Source: Lewinellaceae bacterium
GTDB lineage: Bacteria > Bacteroidota > Bacteroidia > Chitinophagales > Saprospiraceae
Length of the DNA: 64,000 bases
Assembly: GCA_016719605.1 (NCBI GenBank)
Contig: JADJYW010000008.1
Span: 310,001 to 374,000 of the forward strand
Direction: 5' to 3'
The translations under genes and the position numbers were made by a program. Under the pieces are notes generated by a model. The model saw nothing but the letters and a program-made list of their open reading frames with translations, did no database searches and was not told where the DNA came from. Numbering within the stretch: the first letter of the stretch is position 1; each line of letters begins with the position of its first letter. Shown here one piece after another: positions 44,061 through 52,974 of the stretch.

Positions 44061-45368
44061 ATGGAAAACGCCAATTCCACCCAAACCCGTCCCCAGGAAG
44101 AAACCTCCAACCGTAACCCGTGGCTGATCGGCTTGTTGCTCCTGCTCCTGCTGTTGCTTGCCGGTTATTGGTACTTCACATCCGCGGCTCAAACGCACGA
44201 AACCAAGTACGCTTTCGCATTCGATCACACCTTTGACGAACCGGTTTTGTTTTTCGATGGTCAGGGGTTGCGGTTTGAAATTGCAAAATTTGATCGCCGC
44301 ATGCTGAAAGTGGAGGCCCCCCTCGCAGCACTTACGGTGCCCAAGACATTGATTGTGGAGGACGGCGAACTGGACTTCATCGGCCCCGTGAAAAAAGGCG
44401 AATCATTTATTCCGCTCGAACTTTTCCAGATACACAACGACCGCGCCGGCGCACAAGCCTCCCCGGTGACCGATTGCAAAACCTATCTGGATGTAGCCGC
44501 GCCGACGGATACGATCCTTGTCCTCGTAGACGGCAAACACATCCTAAAGGGCACCAAAGTGGGACCAAATCGGTACGTTATCAATTTTTGTGAAACGACC
44601 CGCGAGCACGAATTCCAAATTCTGACGCCTCATGGCGGAAATATGGCCCTGAACAGCCAGCCGGCCCTGTATGCTATGGTCGGCAAAGGCCCCGGGCAAC
44701 CCAATACATTTCGCTTCAAAATTCAGAATCCCGGGGAGACCATTCGCACGAACATGGCTCCGGCAACCTACTCGGCCGATGGGCCTAGCCCCGCGCCGAC
44801 CACTGCGGATGATGACAAAAAAACATCCGTCACCAAAGTGATTTTCACCCTGCCGCGCAGCATGAAAACACCGTGGGTCTATCTGAACAACAACCGTCTG
44901 ACCAATTTTACGCTGAATACTGCGGGTAATCAGGTGACCTTATGGGTCAAACAAAACGGACAGCCCGTGAACGTGCGCGTAGGCGATACCGATTGTGAAT
45001 GCCAGGGCAGTGGCCGGGCCGTCAATGCGGTACTGGAACTGGCCGGCTATTGCGAGTGCCGGGATGTGCGGGTTACGGTGCAATTGGACAAGGGTCTGGA
45101 CCGATACCGCAACAAAATCAAAATCTATCTGGATGGCCAACTCACCGACATTCCGTTGCCGCCGGCCGGACAGCCGCTGGTCTTTTTTGTCCGCAAATCC
45201 GGCCGGGATCAATTTGTCGAACTGAAACTTGCCCTCCCGGACGACTCCGGTCGCGCCGGCCTGTTCGATCTGTGCGACTTTTCCATTCCTACCGAAATTA
45301 CTACGGTCAACATCAGTCCGTCCTGTCACTGTGCGGATTGCCCCGCTAATATCAAAGTGTCGGGGTAG
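44061..45368 (+). CDS. membrane-anchored protein of unknown function upstream of the eCIS operon
   Basis: 435 residues from the ATG at 44061 (MENANSTQTRPQEETSNRNP); an in-frame ATG at 44007 would add 18 residues. One membrane helix at ~23-40 (WLIGLLLLLLLLLAGYWYF), then a ~390-residue extracytoplasmic part. It holds beta-rich stretches (VLFFDGQGLRFEIAKFDRRM), a Pro/Thr linker at ~245-260 and Cys-rich spots (DTDCECQGSG, GYCECRDVRV and a C-terminal SCHCADCPANI). No family recognised. Followed 204 bases later by the eCIS genes; a link is possible but unproven. Confidence 0.6.
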   Translation: MENANSTQTRPQEETSNRNPWLIGLLLLLLLLLAGYWYFTSAAQTHETKYAFAFDHTFDEPVLFFDGQGLRFEIAKFDRRMLKVEAPLAALTVPKTLIVEDGELDFIGPVKKGESFIPLELFQIHNDRAGAQASPVTDCKTYLDVAAPTDTILVLVDGKHILKGTKVGPNRYVINFCETTREHEFQILTPHGGNMALNSQPALYAMVGKGPGQPNTFRFKIQNPGETIRTNMAPATYSADGPSPAPTTADDDKKTSVTKVIFTLPRSMKTPWVYLNNNRLTNFTLNTAGNQVTLWVKQNGQPVNVRVGDTDCECQGSGRAVNAVLELAGYCECRDVRVTVQLDKGLDRYRNKIKIYLDGQLTDIPLPPAGQPLVFFVRKSGRDQFVELKLALPDDSGRAGLFDLCDFSIPTEITTVNISPSCHCADCPANIKVSG

Positions 45369-45572
45369 GGTAGGAGGCGTGTGGTATTGGTGGCGCGAGG
45401 GGCTGTTGCCCCGGTTTGATCACCTAATTATTTTGGTGGCGTTTCAAGATGGTTTAAGTTGGGGTACTTAGAATAAGTCCGTAATCTTTCGGTGTGCCGA
45501 TGTGTGCAAGTGTTCGAAGATTGTTGGTGTTTCATACTATTTGAATGGCCTTGATTACACTTTCTGCTTTAT

Positions 45573-46190
45573 ATGGGTAGTACGCTGATTAAGATAATAA
45601 TTGAGCAGATTAACCAGTACATCCGCTCCGTAGAGGAACACAGTGCGCAGGATTTCACCGGCGTGGCGGTGAAGCTTGGAAACATAGCAACTGCCAAGTT
45701 TGCCGGCGGCGACAATGTACAGTTGACCAATAAGGTAGTGGTGACGCTGGTGAATGTAGACGAAGAGAGTACTTTGAAAAACCAGACCAACAGCCGTCTC
45801 CAGAACGGACAATATATAGCGCTGCAACCGGTGGTGCATGTAAATTTGTACCTGTTGTTCACCGCCAATTTTGATGAATACGAAACCGCCATAAACTACC
45901 TGTTCCGGGTGCTGGAGTTTTTTCAGGGTAAGCGGGTTTTCAAATTCAAAAATGCACCGGTTTCCGGAGTGAATGCCAAGGCACTGGAGCAAGCCGGAGA
46001 GGTCGAACTGGCCGCTGAGTTGCATACCCTTTCCTTCGAGCAGGTGAACGATTTGTGGGGGTCGTTGGGCGGCAAACAAATGCCCTTCGTTTTGTACCGG
46101 TTGCGCCTGGTGCCGGTACAAATGGAGCAAATCATCGGGCGGGAAGGCATTATCACGGAAATTGATCTAAATATAGATTTGTCGGTATGA
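45573..46190 (+). CDS. eCIS cap/terminator protein (DUF4255, Afp16/Pvc16-like)
   Basis: 205 residues, ATG at 45573. IEQINQYIRSVEEHSAQDFT, VAVKLGNIATAKFAGGDNVQ, LTNKVVVTLVNVDEESTLKN, LQPVVHVNLYLLFTANFDEY and YRLRLVPVQMEQIIGREGII: the DUF4255 (Pvc16_N) layout. In Afp/PVC-type particles this protein caps sheath and tube. It opens the operon, as is usual in Bacteroidota eCIS loci. Stop and next ATG overlap (46187). Confidence 0.9.
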   Translation: MGSTLIKIIIEQINQYIRSVEEHSAQDFTGVAVKLGNIATAKFAGGDNVQLTNKVVVTLVNVDEESTLKNQTNSRLQNGQYIALQPVVHVNLYLLFTANFDEYETAINYLFRVLEFFQGKRVFKFKNAPVSGVNAKALEQAGEVELAAELHTLSFEQVNDLWGSLGGKQMPFVLYRLRLVPVQMEQIIGREGIITEIDLNIDLSV

Positions 46191-47419
46191 GTAGCCTGCA
46201 TACATATCGCCCGTTGTGTTCGGTGTGCCTTTGGCATGGCTACTACCTGCATCCGGAAGAAATGGCCGGCGGCGACTGGATTGATCCGGTGAGCCGACCC
46301 AATGCTCTGACTACGGCTCGACAGGAAACCATCGCCGCAAATGCAGCAAATATCCCGCACTATTCTATTTGGAGCGATTTGGATATAGAACCAACAAAAT
46401 CTGCGGGGGCGACTATGGCAAATAACCGAATGCTTTTCCGACCGGAAAACAATGGCTTTTCGCTCTGGATTCGTGCCCTGAAGAACGGCACGAATAGTTT
46501 TCAGCCCTTTGTTGGAGCTGATACGCCGTTCAAGTTGACGTTTGTACTTCGTATCAAAAATCCGGCTTTTCATGTTTTTACTATGACTGAAACGGGGCCT
46601 GCGGACAAGACATTCTGGTATTTTTCCAACCGGGCCGACAACCGCTTTGGCCATACAAACTATCTGAATGCCACCCGGCCTCAGATAAACCCTCCACAGA
46701 ATTATGCATCTTCACTTGATCGGGTGGCGTGCATCAATTCATTGACCGTGGATGTTGCCGCTGCAATGACCAGCAGAATACGCTTTGTTCTGGCCGGCCC
46801 GGTTCATTCGGCCGCATGGGAATTCAAAGCCGATACAGGAGAAGGAATCTTGAAGACCTGTCGGCTGGAACCGCGCGGCTTGCCTTCCGGCTTGTACGAG
46901 ATGACCGCATACGGCCCGACTGATGCCGAAATTCCAGCGCTGAAACGTACCTTTTACTGGAATGCCGGGGACATTTGTCCCGACGCTTTCGGTATCGTTG
47001 AAATCTACCACTTACCCGGCGATGCACCGGGGTCATACGCTTTTTTTGATACCTCCGGGCAACTGCTAAACCCGACCTATACGCTTTGGTGGCAAAATCG
47101 GTCCACCTACTGGCGCTACTTGTTCGACTCTGCACAGCCGGCGCCGGATACAGCCAATCCCGCTTGCAACGTAAAACTGGAAGATGGGAGTGATTCAATG
47201 CGACTCATCACAAAGGAGCGCCTTCCCCTCCAGCATCGCTATCGCCCCGTACGATATTGTATCTCCGCAGGCGCTCATACAGAAGAAGTATTGCTTCCCA
47301 ATCCCGATCCCGACCGTATATATCCGGAAGGGAATGTGTTATTCTCCGAAGTGTATATGAATAAAATTGACTATAAAAATTTATTCCAGGTAACATTTAA
47401 CAAACCTTATTGTACATGA
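46187..47419 (+). CDS. eCIS-associated protein of unknown function
   Basis: 410 residues, overlapping its neighbours by ATGA at both ends (46187 and 47416), so firmly part of the operon. Reads YRPLCSVCLWHGYYLHPEEM, SLWIRALKNGTNSFQPFVGA, FKLTFVLRIKNPAFHVFTMT, FWYFSNRADNRFGHTNYLNA and AFGIVEIYHLPGDAPGSYAF. No domain recognised. Aromatic-rich and beta-like, without signal peptide. The place between cap protein and sheath suggests a particle component or assembly factor. Confidence 0.6.
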   Translation: MSSLHTYRPLCSVCLWHGYYLHPEEMAGGDWIDPVSRPNALTTARQETIAANAANIPHYSIWSDLDIEPTKSAGATMANNRMLFRPENNGFSLWIRALKNGTNSFQPFVGADTPFKLTFVLRIKNPAFHVFTMTETGPADKTFWYFSNRADNRFGHTNYLNATRPQINPPQNYASSLDRVACINSLTVDVAAAMTSRIRFVLAGPVHSAAWEFKADTGEGILKTCRLEPRGLPSGLYEMTAYGPTDAEIPALKRTFYWNAGDICPDAFGIVEIYHLPGDAPGSYAFFDTSGQLLNPTYTLWWQNRSTYWRYLFDSAQPAPDTANPACNVKLEDGSDSMRLITKERLPLQHRYRPVRYCISAGAHTEEVLLPNPDPDRIYPEGNVLFSEVYMNKIDYKNLFQVTFNKPYCT

Positions 47420-48908
47420 AGACACTAAAAACACCCGGCATTTATGTAGAAGAGATTGCTTCGTTGCCGCCCTCCGTTGTTCCTGTATCAACGGCTATTC
47501 CGGCATTTATTGGCTACACCGAAACACGACCGGCCGATACGATTGAAGCAAGACGTATTTCTTCCTTAAACGAATACCGCTTGTTATATGGCGGTGCATA
47601 CGCTGAACCGTTTACCGCCGAGGTAACCAAAGGTGCAAACGACCAGTACAACATATCTAAAATGCCGGTAACTCCGGCAAAACCTACATATTGGTTGTAC
47701 TATCAACTGTTGATGTATTTTGCTAATGGTGGTGGGCCATGCTACATTGTTTCCGTTGGTACATACAAGACTTCCGGTGCGCCGATTGACCTCCCGGCGC
47801 TGACCAAGGGCCTTGATGCACTTAGAAAAGAAGACGAACCTACATTGATCCTTAGCCCCGACCTAATCGGTATTTTGCCGACCAACCCCAATGCGGTCAG
47901 TTTCGCTAATTATTACGGGTATTACCAACAAGTGTTGTTACAGTGTGCGGACCTTAAAGATCGGTTCAGTATTATTGATTTGCATAGTAGTGCAGAGCCG
48001 CCTGCCGGCGATCAGGTCATCAAGGATTTTCGCAGCAATGTCGGTACCAATAACCTGAACTATGGCGCTGCGTATTATCCCTGGCTGGAAACGACGCTTG
48101 GATATGGATACGCGGAGTCTGATGTTGCGATTACTGTACTGGGAGGTGTGCCTAATATCTCGGGCGTGAAACTAAAATATGATACGTCTGATCTCGCCGC
48201 CTTGCCGGATCCAAAAGATGCACAGGGCAACCCGATACCTGAAAAACAGAAATATTATGAAGATCGCTCACTTTTTCATATTGATAACGGGGCCTATGCT
48301 CGAATAAAAACAATGATTGATAGTTTGCGCGTAACGCTTCCACCCAGTGGCGCGATAGCCGGCATTTATGCCCAGATAGACGCTACTCGGGGTGTATTTA
48401 AAGCGCCGGCAAATGTCAGTGTCAATCGAGTTGTACGACCCACAGTAAAGATCAGCAGCGAACAACAGGCAGATATGAATGTACACCCAACAGGGAAATC
48501 TATTAACGTTATCCGCTCATTTACCGATAAGGGTATTCTGGTGTGGGGCGCTCGTACGCTGGATGGTAATAGTAATGAGTGGCGTTATGTTCCGGTACGC
48601 CGGTTTTTCCTGTTTGCCGAGGAGTCTATCAGCAAATCCATCGAGCGATTTGTTTTTGAGCCAAATACCGCCAATACCTGGGTTCTTGTCAAAGGGGCAA
48701 TAGAAAGTTTTTTAACAGACCAGTGGCGCGCCGGTGCATTGGCAGGAAGTACCCCAGATCAGCTTTTTTCGTGAACATCGGGTTGGGTCAAACTATGACG
48801 GCGCAGGATATACTGGAAGGGCGCCTGATTGTCATGGTTGGTATTGCCGTCACCCGGCCGTCTGAATTCATCATTCTGCAATTCACACACAAATTACAGG
48901 AAGCATAA
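47416..48908 (+). CDS. contractile sheath protein (frameshifted near the end)
   Basis: ATG at 47416 (a TTG at 47410 is rejected). MKTLKTPGIYVEEIASLPPS, VPVSTAIPAFIGYTETR, YYQLLMYFANGGGPCYIVSV, SPSGAIAGIYAQIDATRGVF-type LPPSGAIAGIYAQIDATRGV and SISKSIERFVFEPNTANTWV. A missing base near 48765 separates DQ from AFFVNIGLGQTMTAQDILEG and EFIILQFTHKLQEA. About 497 residues, normal for an Afp/PVC sheath. Only one sheath gene is present, whereas some eCIS have two to four. Confidence 0.93.
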
Positions 48909-48942
48909 CCCTTTTAACGTACAATAATTAAACTATAAAATC

Positions 48943-49401
48943 ATGGCAAATCAAGTTAACGAATATCCGCTTGCCAAAAACCAATTTCGGGTCAGATGGG
49001 AAGACAGCAACAAAAAAACGGTTGAATTAAGCTGTACGGAAGTGAGTGGCCTGGATGGCACGGTCGAGATCAAGGACTATCGAACCGGTAATTCCCCGAA
49101 TTTAGCGCCACGAAGAGTGGCGATAGGCCGTACCTGGCCGGATGTCACCATAAAAAGAGGCGTCTTTAAAGGCGCCAGTGACTTTAGCGAATGGTTCAAT
49201 AAAGGTCCGGTCCCCGACCAGCGAAAAGTGACAATTACCTTACATGGCAACGATCTGGAGAAGCCAATCGTCATCTGGGAACTGGAAAAAGCTGTTCCAA
49301 AGGCGTTTAAATCAACAGATTTGAATGCAGGCAGCAATGATATTGCTATGGAAGAAATAACATTCGCACATGAAGGACTGAAAATAACTTTTAACAAATA
49401 A
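48943..49401 (+). CDS. inner tube protein 1 (gp19/Afp1-like)
   Basis: 152 residues: YPLAKNQFRVRWEDSNKKTV, ELSCTEVSGLDGTVEIKDYR, VAIGRTWPDVTIKRGVFKGA, SDFSEWFNKG and LEKAVPKAFKSTDLNAGSND. This is the T4 gp19/Hcp-type tube fold. Intact. The stop overlaps the next ATG (TAATG at 49399-49403). Confidence 0.92.
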   Translation: MANQVNEYPLAKNQFRVRWEDSNKKTVELSCTEVSGLDGTVEIKDYRTGNSPNLAPRRVAIGRTWPDVTIKRGVFKGASDFSEWFNKGPVPDQRKVTITLHGNDLEKPIVIWELEKAVPKAFKSTDLNAGSNDIAMEEITFAHEGLKITFNK

Positions 49402-49913
49402 TGTCAGAATCAAATTACTATCCTCCGGCTGGAATATATTTCAGTGTTGTTTTCACAGAACCTGAAAACAGTAAAAAGAACAGCACAGGAGGATCAATAG
49501 ATGCAGATTTTGGCCGCATGGACGAGACTATCGGATTTCAATCTGTTTCTGGTCTGACAGCCGAAATTACAACAGAGAGCTACAGAGAGGGTGGACAAAA
49601 TGAATACGAATACAAGTTGCCCGTACGAACGCAGTATCCCGATCTGGTATTAAAACGAGGACTTTGGATTCCCCGTAGCCCGACCAATATGGACATCCAG
49701 TCGTGGTTCAAGGAAGCAATACGTTCTTTTGTTATTCAACCAAAAACTATTACAATCAAATTGATGAATCCTGCATTGAAGGAACCTGTCATGTCCTGGG
49801 AGGTCTACAAAGCATGGCCCAAAAAATGGAGCGTCTCCGAGTTCAATGCAGAAGAGAACCAGATTGTAATTGAAAGTATGGAGTTTCATTACGCATACTT
49901 CGAAGTCAAGTGA
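49401..49913 (+). CDS. tube protein 2 (Afp5-like tube initiator)
   Basis: 170 residues: YYPPAGIYFSVVFTEPENSK, ETIGFQSVSGLTAEITTESY, LPVRTQYPDLVLKRGLWIPR and AWPKKWSVSEFNAEENQIVI. Same fold as the preceding gene but diverged and longer at the N-terminus. In Afp/PVC this second tube protein joins hub and tube. Confidence 0.88.
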   Translation: MSESNYYPPAGIYFSVVFTEPENSKKNSTGGSIDADFGRMDETIGFQSVSGLTAEITTESYREGGQNEYEYKLPVRTQYPDLVLKRGLWIPRSPTNMDIQSWFKEAIRSFVIQPKTITIKLMNPALKEPVMSWEVYKAWPKKWSVSEFNAEENQIVIESMEFHYAYFEVK

Positions 49914-49942
49914 GGTACATCAATAACCAAAAATGAATAAAA

Positions 49943-50122
49943 ATGCCTATTCTTATTCGTGAAACAACGATTCGGGCTAACCTGATCAGCGAGCAAAATG
50001 TTGAGGAGACACCTGTGGATACAAAAACCAACGCAGTGCCTGTGGCGGATTCCTCCCATGCGCTGGAAATGCGTATGCAGAAATATCTATTACGTTCTAC
50101 TAAAGCAAGGAATGAAAGATGA
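49943..50122 (+). CDS. DUF5908-type small eCIS protein
   Basis: 59 residues from the ATG at 49943: MPILIRETTIRANLISEQNV, ETPVDTKTNAVPVAD, ALEMRMQKYLLRSTKARNER. The start MPIxIRExxIRA is the DUF5908 pattern, always found in this place in Bacteroidota eCIS operons. The stop overlaps the next ATG (50119). Confidence 0.75.
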   Translation: MPILIRETTIRANLISEQNVEETPVDTKTNAVPVADSSHALEMRMQKYLLRSTKARNER

Positions 50123-50805
50123 GTACAGGAGAATTGAAACGACTGAAAATCTGGGCATTCAAGTCCGCAAAGGATAGCTTTGATAAAACGAAGGATGAGA
50201 CTCCGTTTGAAGTACAGGTCAATCCGGAATCATTTTCTATCGCGTACGCTGTGCAATACCGCGGATCGCAACGCAAGGGCACCTCCAGTTTTACACCCGT
50301 CTGGGAAATGAATCCTCCAAGAAAACTGAACTTTGAAATTCTATTTGATGGTACCGGCGCCGCACCCTCCAAAGAGATACCGGTTGCAAAACTTATCGCT
50401 GATTTTGAATCAAAGGTGTTTCAAACCAAGGGAGATAAACACCGACCCAATTTCTTGCTACTCGAATGGGGTACCTTGATATTCAAGTGCTGTCTGGAGA
50501 GTATGAATATCACGTACAAACTGTTCGCTCCGGATGGGTTACCCCTCCGGGCAACAGTCAGTGCATCTTTTCAGGAAGTAATCAGAGAAGACCTTGACCT
50601 CAAAAAAATAAACCCGACCTCCCCGGATGTCTCCCATACCTTCGATATCAAAGAAGGCGACACCCTGCCCCGGATGGCCGAAAAAGTGTACGGCGACCAA
50701 GCCTACTACATCGCCATCGCCCAAGCCAACAAACTTATTCAATTCCGCAACCTGAAAGCCGGAAACCGCCTCGTGGTTCCGCCTGTAAAAAAATTCGATG
50801 ACTAA
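50119..50805 (+). CDS. LysM-containing baseplate hub protein (Afp7-like)
   Basis: 228 residues: FEVQVNPESFSIAYAVQYRG, RKLNFEILFDGTGAAP, LEWGTLIFKCCLESMNITYK and LFAPDGLPLRATVSASFQEV form the CIS tube/hub domain. A C-terminal LysM follows: HTFDIKEGDTLPRMAEKVYG, QANKLIQFRNLKAGNRLVVP. It links the tube to the spike. Overlaps the VgrG-like gene by eight bases. Confidence 0.9.
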   Translation: MSTGELKRLKIWAFKSAKDSFDKTKDETPFEVQVNPESFSIAYAVQYRGSQRKGTSSFTPVWEMNPPRKLNFEILFDGTGAAPSKEIPVAKLIADFESKVFQTKGDKHRPNFLLLEWGTLIFKCCLESMNITYKLFAPDGLPLRATVSASFQEVIREDLDLKKINPTSPDVSHTFDIKEGDTLPRMAEKVYGDQAYYIAIAQANKLIQFRNLKAGNRLVVPPVKKFDD

Positions 50806-52518
50806 CGCCCGACTCATCCCTGCTGCCGGCGAACCAGGTGTAGTTGCCTACTCAATCCGGATCAATGGAACGGTACTGCCCGTACGCTTGCCGCTCTATG
50901 GGCTTACCGTCAGCAAGGAGGTGAATCGAATCCCGTATGCCAAACTACTGATTACCGACGGCGATCCGGCAAAACAGGACTTCGAAATCAGTAACGAAGA
51001 TTGGTTTTTGCCCGGCAACAGTATTGAAATTTCCTTAGGCTACCTGAATGGCGAGGCGCGTGTGTTCAAAGGGGTGATCATCCGGCAACAAATCACGATC
51101 CGGCAAGGCGTGTCGTTGCTGGAAGTAGACTGTCGCGACGTCGCCTACCGCATGATCCTGCGCCGGCAGGGCCGGTACTTCGAGCAGATGACCGATAGCG
51201 AGGTGGCTGCCGAATTGCTGACTGCCGGCGGCCTGAAAGCAGATGTCGCAGATACCCGTTACCGCCATGCCAATCTGGTGCAGTATGATTGTACGGACTG
51301 GGATTTTATGGTGAGTCGGATGGAACACAACGGCCTGCTTACCATAGTAGACGACGGTGTCGCCCACATTCAAGCGCCGGATTTTGACCAGGAACCGGCG
51401 TTACACTTGCAACACGGCGCTACGGTACTGGAATTTGACGGTGGACTGGAGGTGCGGGACCAATACGAACAGGTGGTTGCCCGCACCTGGGATCCCGGTA
51501 CGCAGACTATCGTCGAAATAACTGCCAAAGAACCCCGATCAAACAAAACGGCAATTTGCCCGGCCGGAAAATTGCCGCAGCTAATGGGAATGCCGCTATT
51601 GCGCACCGGCATGGCGGCCATATCCCGGATAGTGAATTGCAGGCCTGGGCCAATGCCCGGCTGCTGAAAGATCGCCTTTCGCGTACCAGCGGACGGGTGC
51701 TGTTCCAGGGGTATAATACCGTGAAACCCGGACAGATCGTCGTGCTGCATGGCTTTGGTCGCCGTTTCGACGGGCCGGTTTTTGTCGCTGCAGTACATCA
51801 GGAGTACCTGGAATCGGGGTGGGTGACCGAAGTAGAGTTCGGTTTGTCGCCAAAGTGGTTTGCTGAAATCGTCGGCACAGAAGCGCCCCGGGCAGCCGGT
51901 ATGCTCCCCGCTGTGAGCGGCTTGCAGATCGGTTTGGTCTCCCAGATCGAGGACGACCCGGACGGCCTGCACCGGGTGCGGGTTCGCCTGCCCATCCTCG
52001 ATGCCGAGGCCGGTGGTGTGTGGGCCCGCGTGGCAGCCTTCGATGCCGGCGCCAACCGCGGCGCATTTTTTCGCCCGGAAGTAGATGACGAAGTGATCGT
52101 AGGATTTATCCATGACGACCCGCGCGATGCCGTGGTTTTGGGTATGCTGCACAGCCGCGACAAGGCCGCACCGTTTGCCGCCAATCGCGAAAATGCCGAA
52201 AAAGGGTACATATCCCGGGAGGGTATCCGCATTGTTCTGAATGAAAAAGACGGCGCGATTACCCTGGAAACTCCGGGAGGAAATAAACTCATCCTGTCGG
52301 ACAGCGGAAAGGGCATGCTACTGGCCGATCAACATGGAAACCAGATTGAACTGGGCGAACACGGTATTTCTATAAAAAGTAAAAAAGATATAATTCTTGA
52401 ATCTCAGGGCGATTGTAAAACAGGAAGTGCCAACTGGACGGTGGAATCATCGGCCTCGGCCAAAATCCAGTCCGGCGGAACACTCGATCTCAAGGGGGGG
52501 CTTATCAACATAAACTAA
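50798..52518 (+). CDS. VgrG/gp27-gp5-like spike protein (Afp8-like, frameshifted)
   Basis: ATG at 50798. Gp27-like part: LPLYGLTVSKEVNRIPYAKL, LPGNSIEISLGYLNGEARVF, DVAYRMILRRQGRYFEQMTD, DCTDWDFMVSRMEHNGLLTI. A shift near 51548 precedes LPGRKIAAANGNAAIAHRHG. Then gp5 OB-fold: GLQIGLVSQIEDDPDGLHRV, RVRLPILDAEAGGVWARVAA and PEVDDEVIVGFIHDDPRDAV. It ends in a needle of GITLETPGG-like repeats (AITLETPGGNKLILSDSGKG). About 573 residues, normal. Confidence 0.92.
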
Positions 52519-52520
52519 CC

Positions 52521-52940
52521 ATGGAACAAACAGGCCTTGAATTTCTGGGGACCGGGCTGAGTTTTCCGCCGGCATTCGACAAAGCCATTCGGGATATCCG
52601 TATGGTATCTGCCGATGCGGACATCCGCGAAAGTCTGGAGATTATCCTGTCTACCCGCCCCGGTGAGCGCGTGCTGGAGCCGGATTTTGGCTGCAACCTG
52701 GACCAGATGCTCTTCGAACCACTCAACCTGACCCTGATCAGCTATATGCGCGAAGTGGTCAAGGCTGCCCTTATCCTGCACGAACCCCGTATTGATGTCA
52801 ATGATGTGGTCATACGGCAGGATAATGCGCTGGAAGGTCGCGTGCTCATCGCGGTGGATTATACCGTGCGCAGCACCAACTCGCGGTTCAATTTTGTATA
52901 CCCCTTCTATATCCAGGAGGGTACAGATGTCAATACCTGA
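52521..52940 (+). CDS. gp25-like baseplate wedge protein (Afp9-like)
   Basis: 139 residues, intact: LGTGLSFPPAFDKAIRDIRM, DADIRESLEIILSTRPGERV and LEPDFGCNLDQMLFEPLNLT contain the EPR-type core (RPGERVLEPDFG) of GPW/gp25. No PAAR tip gene lies between VgrG and gp25, where Afp10 is often found. Confidence 0.92.
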   Translation: MEQTGLEFLGTGLSFPPAFDKAIRDIRMVSADADIRESLEIILSTRPGERVLEPDFGCNLDQMLFEPLNLTLISYMREVVKAALILHEPRIDVNDVVIRQDNALEGRVLIAVDYTVRSTNSRFNFVYPFYIQEGTDVNT

Positions 52941-52974
52941 ACACCGAAATTCGTAACTCGTAACGCGCAAGCCA

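Noticed and set aside
50798..52518. Type VI secretion system, because of the VgrG-like gene
   Set aside because: No TssJLM membrane complex; sheath, LysM hub, DUF4255 and tape measure are of the eCIS type.
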